A stretch of DNA of 64,000 bases from Candidatus Zixiibacteriota bacterium (GTDB taxonomy: Bacteria > Zixibacteria > MSB-5A5 > GN15 > FEB-12), in NCBI GenBank assembly GCA_024280215.1, contig JAJRQO010000008.1:62001-126000 (forward strand), in the 5' to 3' direction. Position numbers and translations under genes: made by a program. Shown here piece after piece: positions 16,648 through 24,348 of the stretch (position 1 is its first letter; every line of letters starts with the position of its first letter). Below the pieces are notes generated by a model. That model saw only the letters and a program-made list of their open reading frames with translations. It ran no database searches and was not told where the DNA came from.

Positions 16648-17160
16648 TTGAATACAAAAATAAATATTCGATACTTTACCAATGTACTCTTTTTTATTAT
16701 TTTTATCTTTTCTTTAAATACTGTTGCTAAAACTAACCCAAATTCAATCGATGAGTTAAAAAAGCTTATACCTGACTCTACTGTTATTGAGAACAAAGTG
16801 GTATATGTTGATTTTTGGGCTTCATGGTGTGTTCCATGTCGTAAATCGTTTCCATGGATGAAAGAATTATTGTCAAAATATAGTGATTCAGGCCTAATCA
16901 TTATTACTATAAATGTAGATAAAAATTTAAAAGCAGCTCAAAAATTCCTAACAAAGAATGACATCAATTCTATTCCGCTTTTTGATTCAAAAGGGGAAAT
17001 TGCTAAATCTTTCTCTCTTCAAGTTATGCCAACATCTTTTGTGTATAATAAGTCTGGTGAATTCGTCTTTAAACATGAAGGATTTAGCAATAAGGAATCA
17101 TCAGAGCTTGAAAAAAAAATAGTTACGCTTTTGCATGATGAGGATATAAAAGATGAATAA
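16648..17160 (+). CDS. TlpA/ResA-like exported thioredoxin
   Basis: An exported thiol-disulfide protein. The thioredoxin fold has WASWCVPCRKSFP (redox pair C61 and C64 from the chosen start) and the cis-Pro region VMPTSF. A signal anchor covers residues 1-28 (YFTNVLFFIIFIFSLNTVA). The TTG at 16648 follows GGAG with a five-base spacer and gives a good signal sequence. An upstream TTG at 16600 in the same frame is possible but lacks a ribosome site. The stop overlaps the DUF4266 gene by eight bases, so it is translationally coupled to it. Within this cluster it may reduce or form disulfides in the Cys-containing DUF4266 lipoprotein, or deliver electrons. It could also be a CcmG-like partner of the ccm genes elsewhere in the window. 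Confidence 0.88.
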   Translation: MNTKINIRYFTNVLFFIIFIFSLNTVAKTNPNSIDELKKLIPDSTVIENKVVYVDFWASWCVPCRKSFPWMKELLSKYSDSGLIIITINVDKNLKAAQKFLTKNDINSIPLFDSKGEIAKSFSLQVMPTSFVYNKSGEFVFKHEGFSNKESSELEKKIVTLLHDEDIKDE

Positions 17161-17386
17161 TTCAAAGTGGCACGTACTTTTAATTTTAATAATACTTTTA
17201 ACTTTTATTATTTCAGGTTGTACTTCTTTAGGCGTAAATGTCTGGGAACGCGATATTTTGGCATCTCCACATATGAAGCTTGAGAAAAACGCTATTGAAC
17301 GTGAAATGGATGATCACATTTATTTCAGCAAAGAGGGTTCAAGCGGTGGTAGAGGATTTGGTGGAGGTGGTTGCGGATGCAACTAA
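17153..17386 (+). CDS. DUF4266 small lipoprotein with GGGGCGCN tail
   Basis: A 77-residue protein with a lipoprotein signal: hydrophobic 8-20, then ISGC with lipidated Cys23. The mature part has the conserved DUF4266 stretch (LGVNVWERDILASPHM) and ends in a Gly-rich tail closing with CGCN (C74, C76). As far as I know DUF4266 is uncharacterised but travels with DUF3570, ApbE and thioredoxin-like genes. It sits between the thioredoxin-like gene (eight-base overlap) and the DUF3570 gene (ten-base overlap). The GGAGG needed to start DUF3570 is built into the glycine codons of this tail. The CxC end could bind metal or be the thioredoxin's substrate; that is inference. Confidence 0.88.
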   Translation: MNNSKWHVLLILIILLTFIISGCTSLGVNVWERDILASPHMKLEKNAIEREMDDHIYFSKEGSSGGRGFGGGGCGCN

Positions 17387-18639
17387 ATAAACAACTTTCT
17401 ATCAAAAGTGCTTTAGCAATTGCAACTACGGTACTTTTAGGAGCTCAAATTGCAAAAGCTACCGACGTGGAGTCAACTCTATTAATCTATTCTGAAAAAG
17501 ACAGGGTCTCCGCGGGTGAGGGGGCTGTTTCTATAAAACATGAACTAAACGAAACTCAAAATATTAAAATCAAACTCACTTTCGATGCCCTTACTGGAGC
17601 TTCTCCCAACGGAGCCGCTCCTGCAAGCAGTGTACAAACATTTACACGCCCTTCAGGAAATGGTTCATATGATATTCAACCAGGGATTATTCCACTTGAT
17701 GATACTTTTAAAGATTCAAGATTTGCTGTAAGTGGAACGTACACGAGAAAACTTAGTAGATTAAACAATTTTTTTATAGGTGCTAATTTTTCAGGTGAAC
17801 ATGACTATACTTCTTTAGGAGTCAATACTGGTTTCAGTCGTGATTTTAATAATCGAAATAGAACCATATCAGTTTCAGTATCATTCACTTCAGATAAAGT
17901 AAATCCTGAAGGCGGCGTCCCAATACCTTACGATACTCTTGCTTTGATAGGCGAATCAACATCTCGCTTAGGTCCGAATGCCACTAAAAAAGTCTATGAT
18001 CTTCTTTTGGGTGTTACTCAAACTATAAATCGTAATACTCTCTTCCGAGCTAACTATTCCAGGTCTCACTCAACTGGGTATTTAAATGATCCTTACAAAT
18101 TTTTTAGCGTCGTTGAAAATAGTTCTTCCGCAAATCCTGGAGAACCTTTGACATATCTTTATGAAAACAGACCTGATGCAAGAAATAAAAATTCAATCTA
18201 TACGCAATGTCGAAAATTTCTTAATGGGAATGTAATAGATTTATCTTATAGGTTTTTTTGGGATGATTGGGGTATCAATTCGCATACAATCAATCTGTTT
18301 TACTTGTTCGATTTTAAAAACAATACAACATTAGAACCGCATATACGCTGGTATCATCAATCAGCAGCCGATTTTTATATCCCTGTCCAGATTGATGGTT
18401 CCTCAAACCAGCAATTTACAACTGCTGATTATCGTTTAAGTACATTTTCCGCTGTTACCCTTGGTTTACAATACTCTATCCCTATGCAAGCAACTCATAC
18501 TTTAAAATTATCATTTGAATATTATAGACAGTTTGGAGATAGCAGTCCCCCCGGTTTAATTGGCTCTTTATTAAGATATGATATGTTTCCAACTTTAAAT
18601 GCTGTAATGTTTCGCGTCGGTTACAATTTTAGTTTTTAA
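17377..18639 (+). CDS. DUF3570 outer-membrane protein with ApbE-type flavinylation motif
   Basis: A 420-residue exported protein. The signal peptide (about 1-28) ends in AQIAKA, followed by alternating beta-strand sequence and a C-terminal aromatic strand (FRVGYNFSF), typical of outer-membrane beta barrels. Near the N-terminus it has DALTGAS (D70-S76), which matches the Dxx(S/T)GA(T/S) consensus of ApbE substrates. Thr73 (codon 17593-17595) would carry the FMN. The apbE gene follows immediately. The ATG at 17377 is preferred over the TTG six bases upstream because GGAGG lies nine bases before it. The cluster suggests a covalently flavinylated barrel taking part in electron transfer across the envelope. 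Confidence 0.87.
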   Translation: MQLNKQLSIKSALAIATTVLLGAQIAKATDVESTLLIYSEKDRVSAGEGAVSIKHELNETQNIKIKLTFDALTGASPNGAAPASSVQTFTRPSGNGSYDIQPGIIPLDDTFKDSRFAVSGTYTRKLSRLNNFFIGANFSGEHDYTSLGVNTGFSRDFNNRNRTISVSVSFTSDKVNPEGGVPIPYDTLALIGESTSRLGPNATKKVYDLLLGVTQTINRNTLFRANYSRSHSTGYLNDPYKFFSVVENSSSANPGEPLTYLYENRPDARNKNSIYTQCRKFLNGNVIDLSYRFFWDDWGINSHTINLFYLFDFKNNTTLEPHIRWYHQSAADFYIPVQIDGSSNQQFTTADYRLSTFSAVTLGLQYSIPMQATHTLKLSFEYYRQFGDSSPPGLIGSLLRYDMFPTLNAVMFRVGYNFSF

Positions 18640-19532
18640 TGAATAAGCCTTATAAACTTTCATATAAAAATTCAATTTGGACTTGCACTTTTCAAGCTAT
18701 GGCAAGTCCATGTGAAGTTTTATTTATATCATCTTCTGAAAAAGATGCAAATTTATTTGCTGAGTTTACTTTTGATGAAACAAAACGAATAGAATCTAAA
18801 TTCAGTAGATATCTTCCTGATAATATCGTTCATAAGATAAATTCTTCAAATGGTTTCAAAATTGAAGTAGACGAAGAAACTAGTCGTATGCTCGATTTTG
18901 CCAATCAATGTTATCAGCTTAGTGATGGTTTGTTTGATATCTCATCTGGTCTTTTAAGAAACTGTTGGACTTTTGATGGTACGGAACAAACACCTGATAA
19001 AGATAAACTTTCCACTATGCTGAAACTTATTGGTTGGGATAAAATCAATTGGGAACCTCCACATATACAGCTACTATCTGGCATGGAAATTGATTTTGGT
19101 GGAATTGGAAAAGAATATGCTGTTGATCATGTGGCTGATATAGCACTTTCTTTTAAAATTTCTAAAGTGATGGTAAATTTTGGAGGTGACATCAGAACAA
19201 TTAATCCAGATTTAGACTCACCTCCATGGGTTATAGGGATTGAAAATCCAAACAAAGAAAATTCAGCAATTGGCAAGATCAGCCTACATAATGGAGGTAT
19301 TGCAACAAGTGGTGATTCTAAAAGGTTCTGTTTACATCACGGAAAACGATTTGGACATATATTAAATCCAAAAACTGGTTATCCTATTGAAAATGCCCCA
19401 ACTGCTGTTTCTGTTGTATCTGAAAACTGCACCCAAGCGGGAATTATAGCTACTATTGCGATGCTCCATGGAAAAGATGCTGAACAATTTCTTGAGTCAC
19501 AAGAAATTACCTTTAAATGTTACAGAGATTAA
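18639..19532 (+). CDS. apbE: FAD:protein FMN transferase (ApbE family)
   Basis: ApbE moves FMN from FAD to a Thr or Ser of exported proteins. Family landmarks are AMASPCEV near the N-terminus, DFGGIGKEYAVD, NFGGDIRTI, GGIATSGDSKRF and HILNPKTGYP. The usual C-terminal metal-binding Asp-Ala-x-(A/S)-Thr segment reads AGIIAT here, so Asp is Gly while Thr is kept. At 297 residues it is slightly short at the C-terminus. No clear signal peptide is seen, unlike many ApbE lipoproteins, so its location is uncertain. Its ATG overlaps the DUF3570 stop (TAATG), which strongly implies that DUF3570 is its substrate. Confidence 0.9.
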   Translation: MNKPYKLSYKNSIWTCTFQAMASPCEVLFISSSEKDANLFAEFTFDETKRIESKFSRYLPDNIVHKINSSNGFKIEVDEETSRMLDFANQCYQLSDGLFDISSGLLRNCWTFDGTEQTPDKDKLSTMLKLIGWDKINWEPPHIQLLSGMEIDFGGIGKEYAVDHVADIALSFKISKVMVNFGGDIRTINPDLDSPPWVIGIENPNKENSAIGKISLHNGGIATSGDSKRFCLHHGKRFGHILNPKTGYPIENAPTAVSVVSENCTQAGIIATIAMLHGKDAEQFLESQEITFKCYRD

Positions 19533-19562
19533 AAGGCAGCCAGATTGCTCTGACTGCCTTTT
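19531..19562. terminator. Hairpin between convergent apbE and helicase genes
   Basis: AAAAGGCAG pairs with CTGCCTTTT (19531-19539 and 19554-19562), and an inner CAG/CTG pair continues the stem. A/T tracts on both sides let it serve both strands. It overlaps the apbE stop codon. Confidence 0.85.
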
Positions 19563-19587
19563 GGTGGAAAGTGTAGTAGGAGAATAT

Positions 19588-22296
19588 TTAATTCAAATTA
19601 TTCATCTGTCTTGATTCAAACAAAGTGCGGACTTCATAGTCAGGATGGTTTTTGATATTATCCAAATTGATTGAAATCTTCGATGGGTCAACATTCAGAC
19701 GATAATAACCTAAACGGTTGTTTTCAAAAATTGACCAATTGGAGTTTAAGTCACGTCCGACTTCATTTTTCATACGATACAAGTACCGAGCCTGATTAAA
19801 ACCATTTTCAATTTCTTCTTTGTAAATCCAACCCGATTCACCATATAAACGAGACCAAGCAAGTTTCACAAAATACTTAAATGACTTCCCTGTCAGACGA
19901 ACAGGCAGTCCATTAATTTTTACTAAATAACGTTCACACTCATACGAGCCATCAATTTCAATCATTTCTGGTTCGCCAAACATCATTGATACAAGCCCGG
20001 CATCATTTGCTACAACATTATTGGTCCTAGATTCCATCTGAACCTCCTCTTTAATTAGTTCTATTTTCTCGTTGATTTTCATTAACTTATCTTTTCCGCC
20101 AAGAAATAATAATTGGATTGATTCTTCCATACGGCAAAAATCATCCAAACTCACAATACTCGCATTTTGTAATATCGTAAAATCTGACCGAGTCAGCATA
20201 TCTCCAAAACTTCCATATATCTCCCGATACTCAGACGGTAATCCAAACCGCAAAGAAAAGGATAAATCGGCTAAATTTTTCTTTAGCTGTATATCACGTT
20301 CTTCTGCTTGTATCAATTCTGAAAGGGCTATCATAAGATGTCCCGCAGTTTCGCCAAGCGAAACAATCTGTCCAAGATGTATTTGAAAGCGTTCTTCCAA
20401 AACTTGCACTGGCACTAACTGACGCCATTGCTCAAGCAACATCAACGCTTTTAAAGAAGCCATCTGACGATAGGAAAGTTGCTTTTGTTGAAAGTCATCA
20501 CCCAATAGCACTTTGGTATCGTCAAGATATAATTCATATTCCTGATAGAGCATCCGAAGCGGTGCTTCGGAAAGTTGTTCATATCGACTCAAAAGAGACG
20601 ACGGCATCAGCCAGCCTGCCCCACTCAAAACAAGTGCGAGCCAACCAAAATCTGTCGTAGTTTTTTGTTCATTGATAACATAGCGATAGTATGTTGCCTC
20701 ACTCACCGAAAGGCTGTGCTTAGCAGTTGCCAAGCCAAACGGAGTCACCGATAACAACGAAGTCGCCTTGTTTTCAACTATCATCCCAAGCATAACAAGC
20801 TGGTCAAAGAGTGCCGAAAAATCATTTGATTTGTCAACCCCCAATAACCCTGAAAATGTTTGAGAAAATAATAGCTCAGCATCACTCTGACTTTTTGTTT
20901 GAATCAGGCCTGTTGCCACCATATTCAAAAGCCAGTCTTCAATCGGACGAGAATAAAAAGCCGACCCAAATTCTTCTGGTTGGTCACAGGAGATATAAGA
21001 ACTCCAGAGAATATCACGGTCAAACTCCGATTGTGCCATAACAATTGCTTTTCCAACAGCAGGTGAATTTTCTGCGTGATACCGTCCCGCCCGTCCAGTC
21101 ATGTTATCAAATTCCGCTCTGCTTACTGGAACCAACGACGGTTTGCCACCATACGTTCCACTGGCATATTTAACTGTTTCAAGATAAACTGTATCGGCTG
21201 GTAGATTAACGCCCATAGCTAAAGTAGTAGTTGAGAAGATTGCTCTAATCTCTTTATTTATAAATGCTTGTTCTACAATATTTCGTTGTTTTTGCGTCAA
21301 GTCAGCGTTATGAAAGGCAACTCCATGCTGTAAAGCCTGCTTGAGCGAACGGAGTAAAAAGGATGGCTCTTCGGCGGAGAGTTTGTCTATCGCATTGGTC
21401 GCTTTTTTCCAGTCGACCATGTAGGCTAACTTGAGAGCGGCATGCATCGTCTCTGAGCGTGACTTGAGAAAGATGAGTGTTGATCCAGAACTTGCCTTGA
21501 CCTGCCCAACAAACAGCTCAAATGAATCCATAGAAGGATCTGCCGATGCAAACGGCTCTTCACCGTCAATATGACCATTAAATGAGCGAAAACGATACGT
21601 CCCTTCAGTTGCAACACCTCGAATCAACTCAACGGGACGAATCCGTTCTTCAACAACGGTCGCATCAAGCCACGATGCTAATTTACCAGCCGACGAACTG
21701 TCATCACCAATTACTGCTGACAGCCCAAGAAGTGATGGCTTGTAGACCGAGCTTTTTATTTTGGTCAAAAGTTGCTCAAGCAATGCCCCTCGACCAGGCT
21801 CGGCGATTGTTTGAATTTCATCAACGACGACTAAACCAATATTTTTTAATATATCTAACGACGATGTCAGGAAACTGTCAAATTTTTCATAGACACAGAG
21901 TGCGATGTCATAGTCACCAGCGTGAAAGAGAGAATCATTTTCGGGATAATCACCTGTGAGAATAAGCGACTTAATACCAAGTGGACTATATGTTGCCTGA
22001 CAGACTTTATATTTTTCTTCAATAAGTGATTTTAATGGAAAGAGCATGACAACTTTTTGACGAGAGGCAAGCGACTGGATCGCCGCCATTTCAGCACAAA
22101 ATGATTTGCCTGATGATGTTGGTGCTGAGATAATCATATTATGCTCCTTTCGTTTTTGCCATTCGCTCGGGTTGCCGAGCAGTTTTTTTCGAACCGCTGT
22201 TTGCTGGACTGGTAAAAGATGCTCACCTTGACACATCCGCCATGCCTCAATCACACGAGTCGGTATTCCGTATTTTTCTAATTCGCCCACTTTCAT
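19588..22296 (-). CDS. Ski2-like DEAD/DEAH-box helicase
   Basis: A superfamily 2 helicase of about 902 residues. Motifs, numbered from the ATG at 22296, are Walker A APTSSGKS (58-65), motif II DEIQ (159-162), motif III GLSAVIGD (about 191), motif V STTTLAMGVNLPA (355-367) and motif VI NMTGRAGR (398-405). This order resembles Ski2/Hel308/Brr2-type enzymes, which unwind RNA or DNA. About 400 further residues follow with no clear known domain. The frame is open for 62 more codons upstream, but that stretch translates an intergenic palindrome cluster, so the later ATG is chosen. No strong ribosome site precedes it. The gene lies behind the Cys-rich gene and its operator-bearing promoter and may be co-regulated. 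Confidence 0.85.
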   Translation of the reverse strand: MKVGELEKYGIPTRVIEAWRMCQGEHLLPVQQTAVRKKLLGNPSEWQKRKEHNMIISAPTSSGKSFCAEMAAIQSLASRQKVVMLFPLKSLIEEKYKVCQATYSPLGIKSLILTGDYPENDSLFHAGDYDIALCVYEKFDSFLTSSLDILKNIGLVVVDEIQTIAEPGRGALLEQLLTKIKSSVYKPSLLGLSAVIGDDSSSAGKLASWLDATVVEERIRPVELIRGVATEGTYRFRSFNGHIDGEEPFASADPSMDSFELFVGQVKASSGSTLIFLKSRSETMHAALKLAYMVDWKKATNAIDKLSAEEPSFLLRSLKQALQHGVAFHNADLTQKQRNIVEQAFINKEIRAIFSTTTLAMGVNLPADTVYLETVKYASGTYGGKPSLVPVSRAEFDNMTGRAGRYHAENSPAVGKAIVMAQSEFDRDILWSSYISCDQPEEFGSAFYSRPIEDWLLNMVATGLIQTKSQSDAELLFSQTFSGLLGVDKSNDFSALFDQLVMLGMIVENKATSLLSVTPFGLATAKHSLSVSEATYYRYVINEQKTTTDFGWLALVLSGAGWLMPSSLLSRYEQLSEAPLRMLYQEYELYLDDTKVLLGDDFQQKQLSYRQMASLKALMLLEQWRQLVPVQVLEERFQIHLGQIVSLGETAGHLMIALSELIQAEERDIQLKKNLADLSFSLRFGLPSEYREIYGSFGDMLTRSDFTILQNASIVSLDDFCRMEESIQLLFLGGKDKLMKINEKIELIKEEVQMESRTNNVVANDAGLVSMMFGEPEMIEIDGSYECERYLVKINGLPVRLTGKSFKYFVKLAWSRLYGESGWIYKEEIENGFNQARYLYRMKNEVGRDLNSNWSIFENNRLGYYRLNVDPSKISINLDNIKNHPDYEVRTLFESRQMNNLN

Positions 22297-22349
22297 AACA
22301 CATTGCCCGCTTTCTCTTGTTGCTTTCCCTCTCCTGCTTATTGCTCTTC

Positions 22350-22478
22350 GTAGGGAGGAACCCTTTAGTGGTTCCGCCATCATCTTTGGCGGAAATGCTA
22401 AAGATTTCCACCCTACTGTTCTACCACTTGTACCGACAGGGCATTGCCCTGTCTTTTCGGAACAGGCAAGCCTGTTCC
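22350..22478. repeat. Composite palindrome cluster upstream of the helicase
   Basis: Three palindromes follow each other. A 67-bp unit runs from GTAGG at 22350 to CCTAC at 22416 and contains GGAACC/GGTTCC and GGCGGAAA/TTTCC sub-arms. GACAGGGCA/TGCCCTGTC follows with perfect 9-bp arms (22435-22453). GGAACAGGC/GCCTGTTCC closes it with perfect 9-bp arms (22459-22478). They are probably mobile intergenic repeats, and they keep an accidental open frame running into the helicase. Confidence 0.8.
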
Positions 22479-22494
22479 CCACAAAGTATGCTTA

Positions 22495-22707
22495 TCACAT
22501 GCTACATGAACTCAAACCACATGATTGGCAACATGAACAGCCACCAACTTTGACCATACCACCGCCACAATCAGGACAGGTTGAGGAATTCATGTAGGCG
22601 TAGTTTTCGGCTGTTGATGCACCAATTTCAGTGAAAGCACCATACGGATGAGAGTAATCCTCAAACATTTCGTTTCTTAAATATCCAATTCTGTTTTGTT
22701 CTTCCAT
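22495..22707 (-). CDS. Small Cys-rich protein resembling the NrdJ C-terminal zinc finger
   Basis: A 70-residue protein starting at the ATG at 22707, which follows AGGAG. The C-terminal 27 residues hold CPDC (C44, C47), then GGCSCC (C57, C59, C60) and CGLSSC (C63, C68). This pattern is like the C-terminal zinc motif of B12-dependent ribonucleotide reductase, CPxC-x(n)-GC-xx-C-xx-CG-x-S-x-C. No reductase is present here. Residues 17-25 (EDYSHPYGAF) recall the SPYGAF motif of the TonB proteins in this window. The gene has a strong sigma-70-like promoter with an internal palindrome. The longest frame starts inside that promoter and is rejected. Function unknown; it may be a zinc-binding regulator or partner of the downstream helicase. 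Confidence 0.7.
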   Translation of the reverse strand: MEEQNRIGYLRNEMFEDYSHPYGAFTEIGASTAENYAYMNSSTCPDCGGGMVKVGGCSCCQSCGLSSCSM

Positions 22708-22816
22708 AATTTTATTCTCCTGTTTGTAGGGAAAGTCTCTTGTGTGAGACGATCCGAAACACCCTGAGTGCTTGCCCGTTTTTTGAGCCAAAGGGTCGTT
22801 GATTTCTTGTGAATCC

Positions 22817-22845
22817 AGTATACTGCACATTTGTGCAGTTGTCAA
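22817..22845 (-). promoter_or_regulatory. Sigma-70-type promoter with CTG-N10-CAG operator in the spacer
   Basis: On the minus strand TTGACA (22845-22840) and TATACT (22822-22817) are 17 bp apart, a near-consensus pair. The spacer holds the palindrome CTGCACAAATGTGCAG (22838-22823), with 7-bp perfect arms around AA. A bound repressor would cover the core promoter. The CTG-N10-CAG form with flanking A/T resembles a proteobacterial-type LexA box. The factor is not known; the palindrome itself is plain in the sequence. Confidence 0.75.
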
Positions 22846-22924
22846 GAATAATTTTGGAATTAGTTGAAGTTGTTTTATAAGTCGTTGTGGGATAAGGGGG
22901 TTTTAAATTATATAATTATAGGAA

Positions 22925-22953
22925 GTAGGTCGAAACTCCTGTAGTTTCGACAA
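22925..22953 (+). repeat. GTAGG-family hairpin
   Basis: GTAG is followed by GTCGAAACT, loop CCTGT and AGTTTCGAC (arms 22929-22937 and 22943-22951, perfect). The loop and frame are the same as in the 45658 copy, but the stem differs with both sides changed together. It lies between the Cys-rich gene's promoter and the end of the orphan secreted-protein gene. Confidence 0.75.
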
Positions 22954-22963
22954 GAGCTATTGA

Positions 22964-24010
22964 TTAATTTTGATAATCCATTTTAATTTTTAAGTCCTTA
23001 AAAGTGCTGTCAGGATATAAAACCATAAAAGCATCTTTCCAACCCCCCTTGGATTTATTTTTTAAAGCAACTGATACATGGTATTTCAAATCCCTATAAT
23101 CCTGATAAGACGAATAACTTTTGATAGAAATATAGTTATGATGACACTCCCCTCCCTCACTATCTAAGTAACAATTTGAAAGGGAATCAACGAGAAGGCT
23201 ATCGTTTATAATTTGTCTAATTTTTTCATAATATGGAATTGAAGTCCACATAAATGAACTGGGCAACAGATAAGAAATAATACCTTTTTTATACGAAAGT
23301 TCTCCACCACAAGGTTTTGTAATACTACCACGTGACCGCAAAGCAAGATTATCGTTTCCATTATAATATAAATAATCAATACCAAGATTATTATCAAATT
23401 CTTTAATAATTGGTGTAAATGAATCAAGTGGAACATATTTCAGCAAACTGTCAATTTGACCTAAAAGCTTACAATTCAATATAAACTTATTTTCATTTAT
23501 AGGATTATTTTCGTAATAATAAGTTAAAGCTCCTATTTCTCTTGATAAGAAATAAACACAATCACTCTTGGCATCTATTTTATCAACTTTATAAGAATCA
23601 ATAAAATACAATACTGTAGAATCTTGAGTAGAGCCACGACTTCCTTCAATAATTTTTAAGTAAGTATCTTTTATATAGTCTAAATTAACGATGGAGTCTT
23701 GAATTATTACAAATTTTAATCTCACACTATAATCCATGTTTTGTCTATGGATTTTTACAGAAAAAGAATAGTTTGAATTCGCATAAGTAATGGTATCGAT
23801 ATCATCCAAATAGAAAGGTGGTTCTATATCAACAATTTTCCACTTATTTGGAGAGCTATTAAAATCAGAGTTTAAAACAATATCAATAAATTTAGAAGAA
23901 TCAGAAATAACTTTAGGTTGTGAAATATGAAAAGTAGGTTGACTAGCATTTATTTCACTAAACGATAAACAACCCAATATCAGCAAGATTAGAACTTTCA
24001 ACCTCAACAT
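22964..24010 (-). CDS. Secreted protein of unknown function
   Basis: A 348-residue protein with a clear signal peptide (LKVLILLILGCLSFSEINA, about 4-22). The ATG follows GGAGG with a seven-base spacer. The mature part is rich in Asp, Ser, Tyr and Ile. It has scattered cysteines (SDCVYF, LNCKLL, KPCGGE, NCYLDSEGGECHH) that may form disulfides. I recognise no domain. The end reads KGGWKDAFMVLYPDSTF, suggesting a beta-rich fold. It stands alone: a hairpin repeat lies beyond its stop, and a long non-coding stretch precedes it. Composition is AT-rich like its neighbours. It may be a lineage-specific exported protein. Confidence 0.7.
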   Translation of the reverse strand: MLRLKVLILLILGCLSFSEINASQPTFHISQPKVISDSSKFIDIVLNSDFNSSPNKWKIVDIEPPFYLDDIDTITYANSNYSFSVKIHRQNMDYSVRLKFVIIQDSIVNLDYIKDTYLKIIEGSRGSTQDSTVLYFIDSYKVDKIDAKSDCVYFLSREIGALTYYYENNPINENKFILNCKLLGQIDSLLKYVPLDSFTPIIKEFDNNLGIDYLYYNGNDNLALRSRGSITKPCGGELSYKKGIISYLLPSSFMWTSIPYYEKIRQIINDSLLVDSLSNCYLDSEGGECHHNYISIKSYSSYQDYRDLKYHVSVALKNKSKGGWKDAFMVLYPDSTFKDLKIKMDYQN

Positions 24011-24348
24011 ATCAAAACCTCCACTTATATTACTTTTATATTATATAAACGAATAATCCTACTACTTTGTCAAATTCCAAATGATATCCCCTTCGACAAA
24101 CTCAGGGTGACAATTTTCCACAAGTTCTCCCTTCCCCCCAACAACCGTAAATCCTGCGACTATAAACAGGCTATAATAGACAATTATAGCCTATAAGGAA
24201 CTTTTTTAAGTTTCTGCCGTTTATTAAGTTGACAATAATTGACAATTTACTATTTTAGTTAGTGTCGATTACTTCATTTACGACCAGATACTAAGAAAAA
24301 AATAAACATCATATACATAATTTGCCGCAGGCAATTTGAAAGGGTTAT
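24011..24348. other. Intergenic region with repeat and hairpin between divergent genes
   Basis: This 338-base stretch has no convincing gene. It contains CCCTTCGACAAACTCAGGGTGACA (24089-24112; quoted in two parts here as CCCTTCGACAAA and CTCAGGGTGACA), a palindrome type common in intergenic DNA. It also holds a perfect 10-bp hairpin, AGGCTATAAT/ATTATAGCCT, around AGACA (24168-24192). TTGACA at 24229-24234 with TATTTT at 24251-24256 is a weak promoter candidate for the plus-strand exoprotein, whose ATG follows AAAGGG. Confidence 0.6.

Noticed and set aside
21582-21959. 125-codon plus-strand frame opposite the helicase
   Set aside because: Antisense to conserved helicase motifs; composition Gln/His-rich shadow.
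22297-22482. N-terminal extension of the helicase reading frame by 62 codons
   Set aside because: It translates the palindrome cluster at 22350-22478, has no helicase similarity, and a suitable ATG follows at 22296.
22708-22845. N-terminal extension of the Cys-rich mini-protein
   Set aside because: The extension overlaps the -10 and -35 elements and the operator; the ATG at 22707 has an AGGAG site.
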